Notes: generated by a model from the sequence alone, not told the origin. 64,000 nucleotides of DNA from Undaria pinnatifida (GCA_012845835.1 JABAKD010000002.1:15888129-15952128), one strand, 5' to 3'. Positions 41,785 through 52,892 are shown, counted from the first letter of the stretch. Made by a program: numbers and translations.

Positions 41785-42620
41785 CCAAAATCGGGTACCA
41801 TTCTATTTCAGTGTTCACCACGCCCACAGGACGCCATCTGATTGGCCAACGCCGGCTTCCAATCGACGATGGACACTTTTCTGCCGGGTAGTTTTGTTTT
41901 TGGCTTCTCAACCCGCAAAACATACCCGATTATTATTTCCACCTCACCGATAATGGCCCGGTTGTTCGACCACATCGATCTGCCGAACGAAGCCCACCAC
42001 GGACCATCCGAGTTCCACCGGACTTCATCCCTCTGTTACCGACGACGCACAAGGACAATCTATCTGCTTCATGTCCATGATTTGGTTCTCCCAACCTCTC
42101 TCCTTCTACCAAAAATGCACCTCAGTACAGTACTCTTGGTAGAGAGGGGGGTCGTTGCGTCGCTTATGTTTTTGTGTCTACTGGTGCTGTGCTGAGACGG
42201 CTTTTTGGTCGAAGGAGAGAGATCGCGGTTCTCAGGTGCCTTTTTGGTGGAAGGAGAGAGAAGTCGGGACAACCAAATCATGGACATCAAGCAGATAGAT
42301 AGATGGTTCTTGTGCGTCTTCGTCGGTAGCTGGAGGGAAATGAAGTCCTATGGCACTCAGATGGTGCGTGGTGGGCAGTTGGGCCGATGTAGTCGAACAG
42401 CCTGGCCACTATGGGGTAGGTGCGTATAATACTCGGGTACCTTTTGTGGTCTGAGTAGCCAAAAACGGATCTACCCGGCGGAAATGTATCCATCATTGGG
42501 TGAAGAATGGCGTTGACCAATCAGATTGCGTTCTGGGGGCGTGGTGAACAATAAAATAGAACGGTGCCCTATATTTTCCACTACAAATGCACCGGGCATA
42601 TCCGATTTTGGCATCGCTCG
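41785..42620. mobile_element. Long inverted repeat (foldback-type element)
   Basis: The left arm (about 41785-42115) and right arm (about 42245-42620) are inverted copies at roughly 75-80% by eye. Matching words include 'TTCACCACGCCCACAGGACG' with its partner near 42535-42552, and 'CATGATTTGGTTCTCCCAAC' with its partner near 42265. The loop is about 130 bp. There is no transposase. Ends and target duplication are not clearly defined, and one arm has a 30-bp insertion near its tip. Confidence 0.76.
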
Positions 42621-42629
42621 TTTTTCAGG

Positions 42630-42891
42630 TGTACCGCTGAGGTCGTATCGTTGAGAATTTTACCTTCATAGAATGGTTGGATACATTTTGTCAGGGAGTT
42701 CAATGGTCAGTAAGGGCGTTTCTTGTGAGCTCTTGAGATCTTGATATACGAACGGGAACGTCCATGGCCAATGGCATGTCACTTCCCCGTGCGGTAACGA
42801 ACGAACTATTGCATTGTGGACAAACGCACTCCGAGCCTACGAGGGGAAGTCCTTGGAGCTGATTCCACCGGGCCCCGCGCGAGTCGGTACA
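42630..42891 (+). repeat. 5' LTR of the internally deleted element
   Basis: Starts TGTACCGCTG and ends GGTACA. Preceded by CAGG. Confidence 0.86.
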
Positions 42892-44348
42892 ATTCAATTG
42901 AATTGGGTAAGTTCTGCGTACTGCCCAAAACGTGACCAATGTGCTCTTCGGAGGCCGGAAAGCACTGCTGTGCGTGCTGGTGTGGGACACCAGCCGAAAA
43001 TAGTAGAAGACCCTACAGCAGCAAGAGGAGCACGAGCGCAGGGCGCTGCCGGAGTCCATTCTGCAAGCTGGGGCAACCCGAGAGGTGGAGGCCGAGCCGA
43101 CGGCCGGCTGAAACCGAAAATCAAGGTGACGATCGGGGGATATAGACCACCTAGGTTGGGTGGTGATGTTGTTACCTTCAAAGATACGCGTGAATTTCTT
43201 GTTGCCTACTCGGAGTACGAGCAGCAGATGCATATCACAAACCAAGATGGAGAAGACCGGGTACCCGCGAGGAAGCGAGAGCTGGTAGATTCGGGGACCC
43301 AAATGATGGTGGCTAATGAGTTCTACGAAGGCAAGCCCTGGGTCGACCTCTCCGAGGAGGAGCTATTGCAAGGGCTCAAAAGGTTTGCTGGCGTTGATAT
43401 GCAGCAGACGAGTGATGAGGATTTTTGCCGCCAGATATTCCACGTGCTGAAGATGGATGCGAGCGTGCGGGTAGATAGCAGGGTATTCGTGCAAAAACGT
43501 GCCCTGAGGAAATACCTTGCTGACAGCGGGCTCATGGAGTTGGGGAGGCCCGACGGTCGGCAGCACACGTTAAAGCATGGCAAAGTGCTGGTGGAGGCAA
43601 TAGCGGCGGGAATCGAACCACCCGAGTTCCGCCGCAGGTTGGAAAAAAAGATGCGTTTCGATCTCGTAACGCATGGCCCTGACGCGTTGTTCAGCGTTAT
43701 TGCCAAGCAGCAACGGGACCAAGCTGTAATTGAGGCCAATGATGCTGAACGTCGGCAACCAGCAACACGGCGTGACGCTAGGTCGATGAGTGCTGCGGGG
43801 ACTAAGCCGCAGGGAAGTACTGCTGACGAGCACGACTCACGCGAGAGTGCCAAGGCTGCTGGTGTGAAAGCAGAGCGGAACCGTCGGTACGACAACAAGG
43901 AGTGCTTTGTGTGTGGTAAGCAAGGTCACAAGCAGCGGGACTGCCCCCAAAGCCAGCAGGGCAAGGCGGGGAAAGGCGTCCATAGCCAGAGCCACGGCTA
44001 GACCCCTGTACATCAGCAGGAGCAGTTCCCAAGCGGTCCCGCTCAGCATACCCGGAGCAAAACAACCGGGATGACCCCTGCGACTGCCACCCCTCGAGCT
44101 AGTGCGTACAAGACCACCTCAAAGGCGGTGGTTACGAAGACCGAACCTGCTGCGCCTGAACCATCTAGGCGGAATGACGACGGCTACGTGTACATTCGCG
44201 TGCCGCGGGAAAGGATGTCGCCAGTGGATTTTGGGCTCACCGCGGCAGTGCAGCACCAGGTGTCTCAGAGCGCTGGGCCACAGAATGCAGCGCCAGTTCT
44301 TCACCTCGTTTCGGTGCAGCTCCCGGCACCCGCGTCGCGGCAGTCATG
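42892..44348 (+). pseudogene. Gag of the internally deleted element
   Basis: A long open frame (through 44001) reads 'ITIGGYRPPRLGGDVVTFK'-type sequence. It is followed by a helical capsid-like region ('DEDFCRQIFHVLKMDASVR') and a CCHC zinc knuckle 'CFVCGKQGHKQRDC' near 43907-43948 for RNA binding. A TAG at 43999-44001 ends it; the same frame continues to 44349 as a Pro/Thr-rich linker. No ATG is obvious upstream; the frame runs out of the LTR. Confidence 0.8.
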
Positions 44349-44418
44349 AGGTGATACCAGCACCATTTCATACGCGCGAACCTCCGTCTTACAGCCGGAT
44401 GGAAGTGGTGATGCAAGC

Positions 44419-44830
44419 GTGGATACGGTGGAGACCGAACCGCACTTGGAGACCCTGACGCAGCATGTCACGGGGCGTCTCGAGGTTTCCGGTGCTTCCA
44501 GGGCTGCTGAGGCTAAGATGCTGATGGATGCTGGTTCAGGCATTAAAGCTAAATCAGGGGAGCTGGTAGAGGCCCTGCAGGAGCAGCCGGGAATGAAGCA
44601 AATCACGTTAACGCACGCGTTTGTTGGGCATGCACGTGTGGTGGCGTCGTTGGGCCAGGAGTGTGATATTGAGACGCAATCGTGTCCGCTCCACTTAACG
44701 ATCGAAACACCATGGAGACCAGTCCGATTTACCATGCTGTTTATCGTGCTCCCTGGGGGGGGCCGATACGGTTATTATCGGGCAGAAGACGCTGAGAGAG
44801 AAACTCGGCATCGACGTCATGGCGCAGCTC
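44419..44830 (+). pseudogene. Retropepsin-like protease of the internally deleted element
   Basis: 'KMLMDAGSGIKAKSGELVEA' near 44515-44575 has the LxDxGSG active-site pattern (DAG here) of Ty3 proteases. 'VRFTMLFIVLPGGG' then leads, after a frame change near 44765, to 'DTVIIGQKTLREKLGID', the typical end of the domain. No RT follows. Confidence 0.65.
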
Positions 44831-45364
44831 AAGGCCTCTGTACTGAAGGCACAAAGGGCGTCAAGATGGTGCTGGGATGGAGCTTACAGCTCGTTTTGTG
44901 GGCGAGCCCAACGATGATGCTGTGCAGCCTGCGGCGATGGGTTTCTAGGATTTTAATTAGTTTTGATAAAAAAGCTGCCGCAGCGTTTGTGGCGGGTGGT
45001 GACGCGCCAGGCGACGTGGACGATGAGGTCGCGTTGACGCTGCCGTTTCAACGACCCATGACATTCCAGGATTCCCAGGTGGAAATGATTGTGCGGGCGT
45101 GTTGGAGACGGCTGTTGATAAATAACGCTGTTGATCATGGCTCCCCGCCGAAATGTGCCAAGATGCTGCGATATATCGTTTTTCGCACGCACCTTGACGT
45201 GTTATGTCGGGCGCTGTGGGGTGATCCACCTGCACGCAAAAGCCTGGGGCGGGCCGGTCTCATTCAGAGGCAAGGGTGGTGCGGGCGAAGCCCCCACCTG
45301 AACATAATCGCCTGCAGTGGAGTGCGGCAGAATCGTGCCCTGACTGCCGCTCGGTAGTGAGGGC

Positions 45365-45520
45365 GAGTTTGTCGTCAAGGTGGCCTGGGAGGGGCCGGAG
45401 GAGGCGGAGATCACCTGGGAGCCGGTGTCGCGCGTGTTTGATGGCGAGACGGCCGTGCTGCGGAAAGAGCTCAAGGCGCTGCTGCAGAAGATGGATCAGA
45501 AGCGGGGACTCGTAAAGCGG
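45365..45520 (+). pseudogene. Chromodomain remnant
   Basis: 'FVVKVAWEGPEEAEITWEP' and 'SRVFDGETAVLRKELKALLQ' match the chromodomain that sits at the end of chromovirus integrases. It appears only about 500 bp after the protease, showing that RT-RNase H-integrase core were deleted. Confidence 0.65.
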
Positions 45521-46035
45521 TATGGTCCGCGTTTTTTATCATATTGTGGTTTGGGGGGGATCCCGAATTTGAAATTGCTGATTTTCGTAGATCGAAATGT
45601 TGAATTTCGAGTTTTTTTCTGACTTGAAATTTCTGCGCCGGGCGCTGATAGCACCCTGACGCAGCCACAGCTGGTGGTTCATCGCCGAGGCTGTGTGAGG
45701 ACAGAGCATATCCGGGATTTATGCTTCTGTTTTACGGATGACTGTTGTACTGAACTACACATTCCATGTGTGGTCTGGGTTTCGGCAAGTTGCATGCGCC
45801 ATTGGAGGTGTGACGCGTGGTGCGTGGTTTGCTTGAAGATTCATTGGTGATGACGCGGCTACTGAACAATCCTTGTCCACGGCCAGTAAACGTGGTAGAT
45901 CTTAGGTCGTGGTGAAACTGATCACGATTTGTTGGATTTGGTCATTGCCCAACGTACGGACAGCTATGTTTATCAAAGCTACTCGGTCTGAGCCAACTTG
46001 TGGTTGGTAGCCCGAGATGGGCGTTTGGAGGGTGC

Positions 46036-46303
46036 TGTACCGCTGTGGTCGAATCATTGGGCATTTTACCTTACATGGAATGGTTGGATACATTTTGTCA
46101 GGGAGTTCAGTTTTCATTATTGGCGTTTCTTGTGAGCTCTTGATATCTTGAGATACGAACGGGAAGGTCCATGGCCGATGGCATGGCACTTCCCCGTGCG
46201 ATAACGAACGAACTATTGCATTGTGGACAAACGCACTCCGAGCCTACGAGGGGAAGTCCTCGGAGCTGACACCACCGGGCCCGCGGTCGCGCGAATGGGT
46301 ACA
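46036..46303 (+). repeat. 3' LTR of the internally deleted element
   Basis: Starts TGTACCGCTG and ends GGGTACA, followed by CAGG. A purine-rich 'GGAGGGTGC' lies just before it. Confidence 0.86.
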
Positions 46304-46559
46304 CAGGATAGATTTTTTTTCGATACACTGTAGATTTTCCTCAAAATCAGTTTCGGACGCTGTTTATCCGAAAAATAGGGGGGGTTTTCGGGTGCAACTG
46401 CAAAGATACAATAGTTGTCGCTAAAACGAGCGACAGCTGTTAGATGCAACTGTCGTCAGACCTTTGGGTCCACGGGCCCTTGGTTCGTGTGATTGCGAGG
46501 GGCACCACAGGTGGAATAGAGCCGATGTGACGTTTGTTGTATTGCAATTGATGTGGTCA

Positions 46560-47190
46560 TTAGTTGGCCGCGACGGCGTTGAAGACGCCCATGCCTGTGT
46601 ACCTACCCAGCGTGCTTTGTGCTAAGTCCACCAGCCTAACCTCTTCCCGCAACCTAGCCTTCATGGTGTCGGAATTTCCAAGCTTGCCTATCTTGTCGAG
46701 CTTCATTGGCTCTACCATGAGGTCCGCTAGTCTTTTAGCTCTACTGAGATAGACGAAAGTAGGCCCCGTGAAGGCCTCCTTCCGCCCCAAGCCTATGACG
46801 GCCTTCTTTAACGTCTGCCCCTGTGATTTGTGCATAGTGATGGCCCAGCAGAGCATCAACGGCAGTTGCGTCCTGGCCTGCGTTCCCCCGTCCTGCCAAG
46901 TAGTGTCTACGGGAGAAATCGGCACACGCCCTCTATATCTCTCCTGCGACGACCATTCCCCCCCTGAGTACCCTCTGAACTTGACGACAACGTAAAGGGG
47001 GAGGTTCGGCGGGGGTGCGTCGTCTGCAAACACCAACTCGACGACTTGGCCTCGAATGCCGTTCACGAGTCCAGCTTGTTGGGACAGGTTCTTCGTGAGC
47101 ATGACCTTGGCTCCCTTAGCTAGGTAGAGATCCCTCTCAAGCCCCTCCGCCGTGTCTGCTGTCGCCCTTTTGGCATTGGCGCACGGACCG
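46560..47190 (-). pseudogene. PIF1-type helicase C-terminal fragment (possibly Helitron)
   Basis: The minus-strand frame reads 'DTAEGLERDLYLAKGAKVML', 'GLVNGIRGQVVELVF', then helicase motif V/VI 'CWAITMHKSQGQTLKKAV' and 'FVYLSRAKRLADLMVEP', stopping at 46560. These are the C-terminal motifs of PIF1 5'-3' DNA helicases. Walker A/B regions are not present upstream, where coding ends near 47190. Such orphan ends often derive from Helitrons (Rep-PIF1), but no Rep domain or Helitron terminus was found. Confidence 0.7.
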
Positions 47191-47199
47191 AGTTTGGGT

Positions 47200-48750
47200 C
47201 AATCGCCCCCAACGGACGTCTCTCCATGATGACCTACTCTCACCACGAGACAGCAGTAGATACACTCAGCGGACACACGCCTAGCGGGCACACACGCTCC
47301 ATGCCTGCTCTCCGCTGGCCACTATTGTCGCCCGCTGCGCCCGTTGTCTGTGTGCTGCCCGCTGTGTGAGCGCTGTGTGCCGGCTGTGTGAGCGGTGTGT
47401 GCTCCTGTTTTTGCCCGTGTGGTCTCCTGTGTGTGTATTTGTTGCTCGGTGGTGGTCTGCCTACACCTGCATTCTAAAATCAAATGATCCCACACTAAAA
47501 TCAAGTTTAGTCGAAGACACGCACGCAAACTTTTTTTTTTTCAAGGGAGCCTATATTGCGAGGCCCAGGGGTAGATTAGAAACTCGCTTCGCTCGAATAT
47601 GTATACCTATCATAGTCCTTAGGCTGATCTGACACTTCATATATCATTTGCGGATCTCTCCCGCCTCTGACCCGCCTTTCGGCGCGTTTCTTTGCTGAGA
47701 CGTGCCTCCGCCTCGTCTACAACGACCTGCGTCGCGGATCCGCCCGCTCAGCGCCGAAGCGCCTGCGCGAGGCCTTGATGCCGATATCTACAACGAGATC
47801 CCAAAAAAATCCTGCCCTGTGAGCGTTTTGGTGCAAGTGCTACCGACAGGGCCTATTTCTTCGCGGTTGGTTTTTCCGGCACGTGTTCTCTGACCTGCGG
47901 GGGGGGTCGGCTACCCGGCCGCCGTCGCCACTGTTGACGCCTGCACGGGAGGCTGCGTGCTCAGATCTGAGAGAAAATTGAAACGCCCCAAAGAATACAT
48001 GTCATCCAGCCTTCGTCGAACTGCCGTCTATCAAAATTTCTGCCGAGAGATCAGAGAGCTACGTATGCTACAGCAGCACGTGTTATATGTACAGCAGTAG
48101 CAGCTGTGATGGAGCTATGCATGCACTGTCAACGTTGCTGACGTACGGTATGTCCTACGTACAGCAGCATCTACACAAGCAGCTCAGAGAGAGGTACATA
48201 TACCAGTATGTACAGAGCTCGAGCGCGAGAACTGCTGTATGAAGAATTATAGAGGGCGTATTTTGTCGGACGGCAATTAAGAACTGTTGGATATTGACAT
48301 TAATACCCCAGCGGTCCTTACATTCCCGTATAGGGAGCAAAGCAAAACCAAAACGGGCGAAAGTTGAATCCCCAGTCGGCGAGGTGTCGAACTACAAGTA
48401 TCTCAAACGCCGTGCCCATTCCACACCACCCAGACCAACGAACCTCCCTAATACGAAGACGACGGAGAACGTGGCCGTGCTCGAAGGCGTTTTGGCAGAG
48501 GGAAGACGAACGGGGGGGTACGAAGCTATCGAGTATTGAAAGAAGCAGAATATTATCGAAGTATGAGAAAATATGTGTTTTGTACGTACGTAAGAAGTTT
48601 GACCAATCAGATCGATACGGTAATTCATAGTCGTATGAGCGATAGCCTTGGGTACACCTGGCCCAGCTGTGTAGGCGATGACCTGCACGCAGAGCGCGCA
48701 GGGGAGCAGAGTCAGAGCTACAGGTCCAAGGTGTGATGCAGACTAGTTTA
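47200..48750. other. Low-complexity and non-coding stretch
   Basis: 47270-47460 holds GTGTG/CGCTGTGTG-type simple sequence. A T-run lies near 47531. 48060-48240 has CAGCAG and GTACAG repeats. I see no gene I can support. Confidence 0.4.
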
Positions 48751-48770
48751 AGTTCGTGCACTCCCCGACG

Positions 48771-49670
48771 ATGGAAGAGTGCAAATCACCGGAGGCCGAA
48801 GCTCTCGTGGCTGCTGCTGTACGCGGCCTTAATGTGGCTGCCTCGGATGCTACGCGAGTCGAGGCAGAGGCTTATGCTGCTGGCGCTGCTGTGCAAGCTA
48901 GGGTCGACGCTCGCCGGGCCGAAGCTCTAGCTGCTGCGCAAGCTGAGTCCGAAGGTTGCCGTGCCGCAGCCGCTTCGGTTGCTGCTACTGCTGCGTCTGC
49001 CACCGCGGCACCATCTTTGTTCAGCCCCAGTCCCGCTGTGTCCGAGGCTGCGGGGGTCACATCGGCTGAAGTGCTGCTATGGCAAGGGCAGGTGTCTGGC
49101 GAGTTCGCTCGGGTATACGGAGACGTGATTCGCCTCAAGTCGACGATGGATCGGCTGCTCGCATCCTTCGAAACCTTGCAGGATGCGGTGGCTGGTGGCG
49201 CGTCAAAAGACGAGAACGTCGATGCCATGTTACAGCAGTTCATGGACAACGTTGGCGATCGACAGCCGGCCCCAAGGGACAGTGGGGACGTGAGGGAGCG
49301 CCAACTCCAAACGTCGCAATTAACCGACGATACGGCGCTCTGGAAAAAGATGGCGTCAAGAAAACATTGGGTGCTCCGCGGGCGCATACCTCCCAACATT
49401 GGCGACTCGGCGGCGGATATCCAGTCCTTCGTAGGCGAGGCCGTCAACGTCACGACGTCAGTGGCCACCCAGCTCCGCGCGATCAGTGACTTTGACGTTC
49501 GTGCGTACGGGTCGCGGGCGGAAGGGATGGTCGACCACCTGCTGATGGTCGCTGGCCGCCTTGATTTCTTGCGCCAGGCTCTTGTGGCGGTCCTGTCTGT
49601 TGGATTTTCCCTTGATAGCGACGGCGACCGTCATTGCCGGGAGAGGGTGGCAACGATCGATGCATGTTTT
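48771..49670 (+). CDS. Hypothetical Ala-rich coiled-coil protein
   Basis: ATG 48771 opens a frame (to 49859) whose first about 300 residues look genuine. An Ala/Glu-rich helix ('TRVEAEAYAAGAAVQARVDA') is followed by a helical domain ('YGDVIRLKSTMDRLLASFET'), a Gln/Asp linker and a conserved-looking block ('WVLRGRIPPNIGDSAADIQ'). After a T-run near 49666-49680 the frame enters non-coding sequence, so the real end is probably an intron or truncation there. It could be a gag-like or host protein. Not recognised. Confidence 0.42.
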
Positions 49671-49724
49671 TTTTTTTTTTTCTCGTTCTCGCACGTATCA
49701 TGTATATTGTATACAAGGGCTCCG

Positions 49725-49756
49725 CATGGGCGCCGGCATTCGCCGGCGCCCATGCT
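49725..49756. other. Strong hairpin
   Basis: 'CATGGGCGCCGGC' and its exact reverse complement are separated by four bases (ATTC), a 13-bp GC-rich stem. No T-run or CTRR follows, so terminator or Helitron-end roles are not supported. Confidence 0.7.
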
Positions 49757-49779
49757 TCGGGTAGGGCAGGGCGGCACTC

Positions 49780-50015
49780 GGACGAGGAAAAAAAGGGGAA
49801 AAAGTTGTAGCTGTTCGATTCGACATTATTGGAAGTTTAAAGTAATGCCGAGAGTTTAATACGAATATGAGGTTCTAAAGATCATAAATTGACATTCCAT
49901 GGCGCCCACTCTTTGGGTGAGGAAGGGTAGCACTCGACGAAATAAGTTGTAGTAATAAAGAAATTGAAGCTTAAAGTAATGCCAAGAGTTTAATACGAAC
50001 ATGAGGTTCTCAAGG
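49780..50015. repeat. Tandem duplication, period about 135-140 bp
   Basis: 'TTTAAAGTAATGCCGAGAGT' with 'TTAATACGAATATGAGGTTC' near 49837-49877 recurs near 49970-50012. The 'GGGTAGGGCAGGGCGGCACT' head also has a diverged partner near 49915. Confidence 0.68.
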
Positions 50016-50229
50016 TTTACTTTGATGGAAGGAAAACATATAAACGAAGGAAGCAAGCATAGGCGAAACACTGTTATTAAAGCCGTCGTCAAGTAAAAGT
50101 AGGCCATATGCCGTAAGGAGAATTTGAGAACCTGCTTGGCTTCGAGGCTTCGAGGCGAAAGGAAAGAGGAGATGTCATCAATAAAAATGATATCGGACGG
50201 AATGAATGGTTGAAAATGTTTAATTTACG

Positions 50230-50962
50230 GAAGAGAAAAAAGGAAGGCGCCGTTGATTGTGCTTCGAAAACCCCTCGGTGTTCACTCCCACAGTAGACGA
50301 AGAACTTACCATGTTCGTTTCCAAAATACACGAAGAACTCACTCACAGCAAATAAGTAAAAAAGACGACACTTCATGCCTTCAATTAGCTACTTCAATGT
50401 ACGCGGCACTTACACTGGTGAAGACATACAAAAATTAACAACGAATTATGCAGACTTAGAGAGGGGCGCTAAAGGGGACATAGAATGCCCTCGATCCAAT
50501 AAATAATAAAGGTGATATAGAAATGCCCTCGATCCAATTGGTACTTTCAACGCAGAGAACTTACACCAGAGAAATGGCAAGCTAAACGGAACAAGGGGGA
50601 TAATCAAGCCTCACACAAGACAAACAAAATAGTCCTAGATCGGTTTGAAATCGTACCACTATCACTAACAGCCCCCGACTCTGTGGAAGGTAGGCCTCAA
50701 AACAACTTAATCCGTATGACAGATCAGTATTTGATTGTACCACCTCGTAGTCACAAAACAGCTCTCCGACTCGGCGTTAGATACACGATGGGTCCTCCGG
50801 GCTTACATGCACAATGTACGAAGAACTCACTTAGAGAGGAGCCCGGGGATATAGAAAAATAATCCTAGACCGGTATGAAATCGTACCACTATCACTAACA
50901 GCCGCCGACTCTGTGGAAGGTAGGCCCCAAAACAACTTGATCCGTATGACAGATCAGGTTTG
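50230..50962. repeat. Nested direct repeats
   Basis: A unit of about 100 bp, 'AAATCGTACCACTATCACTA' to 'CCGTATGACAGATCAG', occurs at about 50629-50730 and 50861-50962 with few differences. 'ATGCCCTCGATCCAAT' is doubled near 50486 and 50527. 'ACGAAGAACTCACT' recurs near 50330 and 50817. No gene is seen. Confidence 0.75.
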
Positions 50963-51265
50963 AGCCTATTGTAGACCAAGCACGCTCAAAATGATGAACA
51001 CTCCAACAGCACCAAACGCAATAATATAAAAAGCCGAATTATTAGAGCGATCTACTACTACTGGTATAGCACGCGTTCTTCTGGACGTATCATGACACAT
51101 GTATGTGTCGTCTTGCAGCCACACCTTCAGCCACATGGCCAGCACGCACACAGCACATGACAGCCCAACAGCACACACGCAACCAACCGCTGCACGTATG
51201 AAGCTTGTGTGATTTGTTTTTATATCGTGAGGAGTTTCGTGCAGTAGTGCTGCGTACGATTTCAT
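50963..51265 (-). CDS. Small two-TM hypothetical protein
   Basis: An uninterrupted 99-codon minus-strand ORF begins at ATG 51265. It has two clear membrane segments, 'AAVGCVCAVGLSCAVCVLAM' and 'YIIAFGAVGVFIILSVLGL', with a soluble Cys/Asp loop between. The compact layout suggests a real small membrane protein, but no family is recognised and no introns or regulatory sites support it. Confidence 0.4.
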
Positions 51266-51269
51266 GTTT

Positions 51270-51830
51270 TTTGTTGTGATTGAGATTTATTGAAATCCTT
51301 TACGATTTTGTGTGTTTTTTTTCATGGTTTGATTTCGTGTGACTCACTTCGATCTTGTGATGATTACGTGTGCTGTTCTGTGATTTTATGTATTCTTTTT
51401 CAGGTTTGTTTGTATTTAGAGTGATTTATCGAAATTTCAAGTGATATCGTGCGACTTTGCGTGATTTTCATTTGTTTGGTGTTGTTTCGTGTGATTTTCT
51501 TCGGTATAATAATGAGGATTTCGTGTAGTGTTGTCATTTTTGATGCGGTTTATCGATATTCTGGTGTTGTTGTAGTTGTTTCTGTGTAAGGGCAGTTTTA
51601 AAAAAATGCCGTAAGGGTTGCATCCCTCCCTTCCCTGCGCTCCATGAAGTACCGACATTTTCCTTCTCGGATAATGCCTTGGCTGACGCGAGAATAATTT
51701 CATGCAAATAATTTGCCCATGATTTTAGTTCTGAACTAACAAAATCCGGTCTATACTACTGGCGGCGTAGTAACTTTATCGACACGCCTGTGCAGCTCTT
51801 CACGTTGTCATGCAGCTAGCTGTTGTTGCG
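51270..51830. other. Non-coding, T/G-rich
   Basis: Recurrent 'TTTCGTGTGATTTT'-like words run across 51300-51520, a diverged simple repeat. I see nothing else. Confidence 0.4.
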
Positions 51831-51841
51831 ATTTATCAGTG

Positions 51842-52063
51842 ATGAAGCGGTTCGCTGGTTTCATTTTCGGCTTTTACTTGCCTTCCGCATTCATGTCGCT
51901 TTCCATGCTTCTTTTTTATGTATTTTTCTACATTTTTCTCCAACCTTCCACATCGTTAATTTACAGTGTGTCAAAACTGTTGGGTGCCGTGCGAAGTATA
52001 GCAGTATCTCCACCGGCTTCTCTTTACAATTGTGTCCCTTCCCTGCGCCGGGAATGTTGCTAA
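51842..52063 (+). CDS. Short hydrophobic ORF, doubtful
   Basis: A 73-residue ORF from ATG 51842 has a hydrophobic N-terminal half ('AFMSLSMLLFYVFFYIF'). It is in an AT-rich area and may be chance. Confidence 0.18.
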   Translation: MKRFAGFIFGFYLPSAFMSLSMLLFYVFFYIFLQPSTSLIYSVSKLLGAVRSIAVSPPASLYNCVPSLRRECC

Positions 52064-52259
52064 TTGTTCCGTTTCCGTTTTCTCGCGCCATTGTTGATAA
52101 AAATAAATATTACTATCGCATATATATCCTTGGCATCGTGTCTTACCTCCTCCATCCTTTTGTGCTTACGCACAAGCCTGCGACCGGCGGCCTGCTGGCG
52201 AAGCCCCTTGTATATATCTGCAATATATATACATGTATCCTGAACTAGGTTTGCAATAA

Positions 52260-52590
52260 ATCTTCAAAATTTCAAACCGATGTCCTTAAGAAACGGCACA
52301 CGTCGTTGGATGCGTTTCGACAAAAGGATAGTCGGAATTGTGGAACAATGGGCTCGATTCTCCCGTTCCCCGGGTCAAACACGCCGGCGAAAGTGCTGAA
52401 ACCTCTATTTCGGTGTTCAGATCCTGAAAAAACGGAAAACGTCATTAGATGCGCCTCGACAAAAGGTGAGTCGGAATTTGAGGAGAGTGAAGAGTGGGCC
52501 TGATTCTCCCGTTCCCCCGGTCAAACGCGCCGATGAAGGTGCTGAAACCTCCACTTTCGGTTTTCAGAACTCTTAAGAATCAGTATGTTA
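52260..52590. repeat. Tandem pair of a dispersed repeat, period about 150 bp
   Basis: 'GATTCTCCCGTTCCCC' followed by 'GTGCTGAAACCTC' and 'GTGTTCAGA/TTTTCAGA' occurs at about 52355-52420 and 52502-52568. A third, inverted member is at 41.40-41.52 kb. Confidence 0.68.
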
Positions 52591-52836
52591 TAGTAGATGG
52601 CCTGAGTCAGGTCTGGTGTGAGATTCGACGGGGGGGGTTACACATACATATCACAAGACAAACCCAACTTGGACAATTGAGACCCCAGTTGACACTGCGG
52701 AACTGCCATACAGAAGGGCTTCCAGGATGATGGTCTGGTTCCTTCGCTTCAATAACGTAATGTACTAGCGTTACAATTCAATATAACCCTCCAGAAACAT
52801 GGCACCGGGAGTCTCCAGCAGTGAGGCTCCGCCAGG
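52590..52836. other. No recognised gene
   Basis: 3' side of GCN1; it may include its 3' UTR. No polyadenylation signal could be assigned with confidence. Confidence 0.3.
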
Positions 52837-52892
52837 TCATGGCGGTCCGATCGGCATTCGTAGCGGAGGGGGGGTCCATGAATGATGTAAGG
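52837..52892 (-). other. Candidate terminal exon of GCN1
   Basis: The minus strand has a good acceptor ('TTTTTTCTGGTCAG') at 52893. The following 56 bp is phase-compatible with the big exon's end and closes with TGA at 52837-52839, adding about 18 residues. An alternative acceptor at 53200 also gives a short in-phase end. Which is used cannot be decided from sequence alone. Confidence 0.35.

Larger units (their letters stand above)
42630..46303 (+). mobile_element. LTR retroelement, internally deleted (gag-protease-chromodomain)
   Basis: Direct LTRs of 262 bp (42630-42891) and 268 bp (46036-46303), both TGTACC...GGTACA, are about 90% identical by eye. An exact 4-bp target duplication CAGG lies on each side. 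The interior encodes gag with a zinc knuckle, a protease and a chromodomain, but RT, RNase H and most of integrase are gone. This is a non-autonomous derivative of a chromovirus-like Ty3 element, older than the element at 25.6-35.5 kb. Confidence 0.88.

Noticed and set aside
43323-43898. 191-residue minus-strand ORF
   Set aside because: Antisense to the gag frame that carries the zinc knuckle.
49600-49859. C-terminal 60 residues of the ORF from 48771
   Set aside because: Translation of a T-run and hairpin region; not protein-like.
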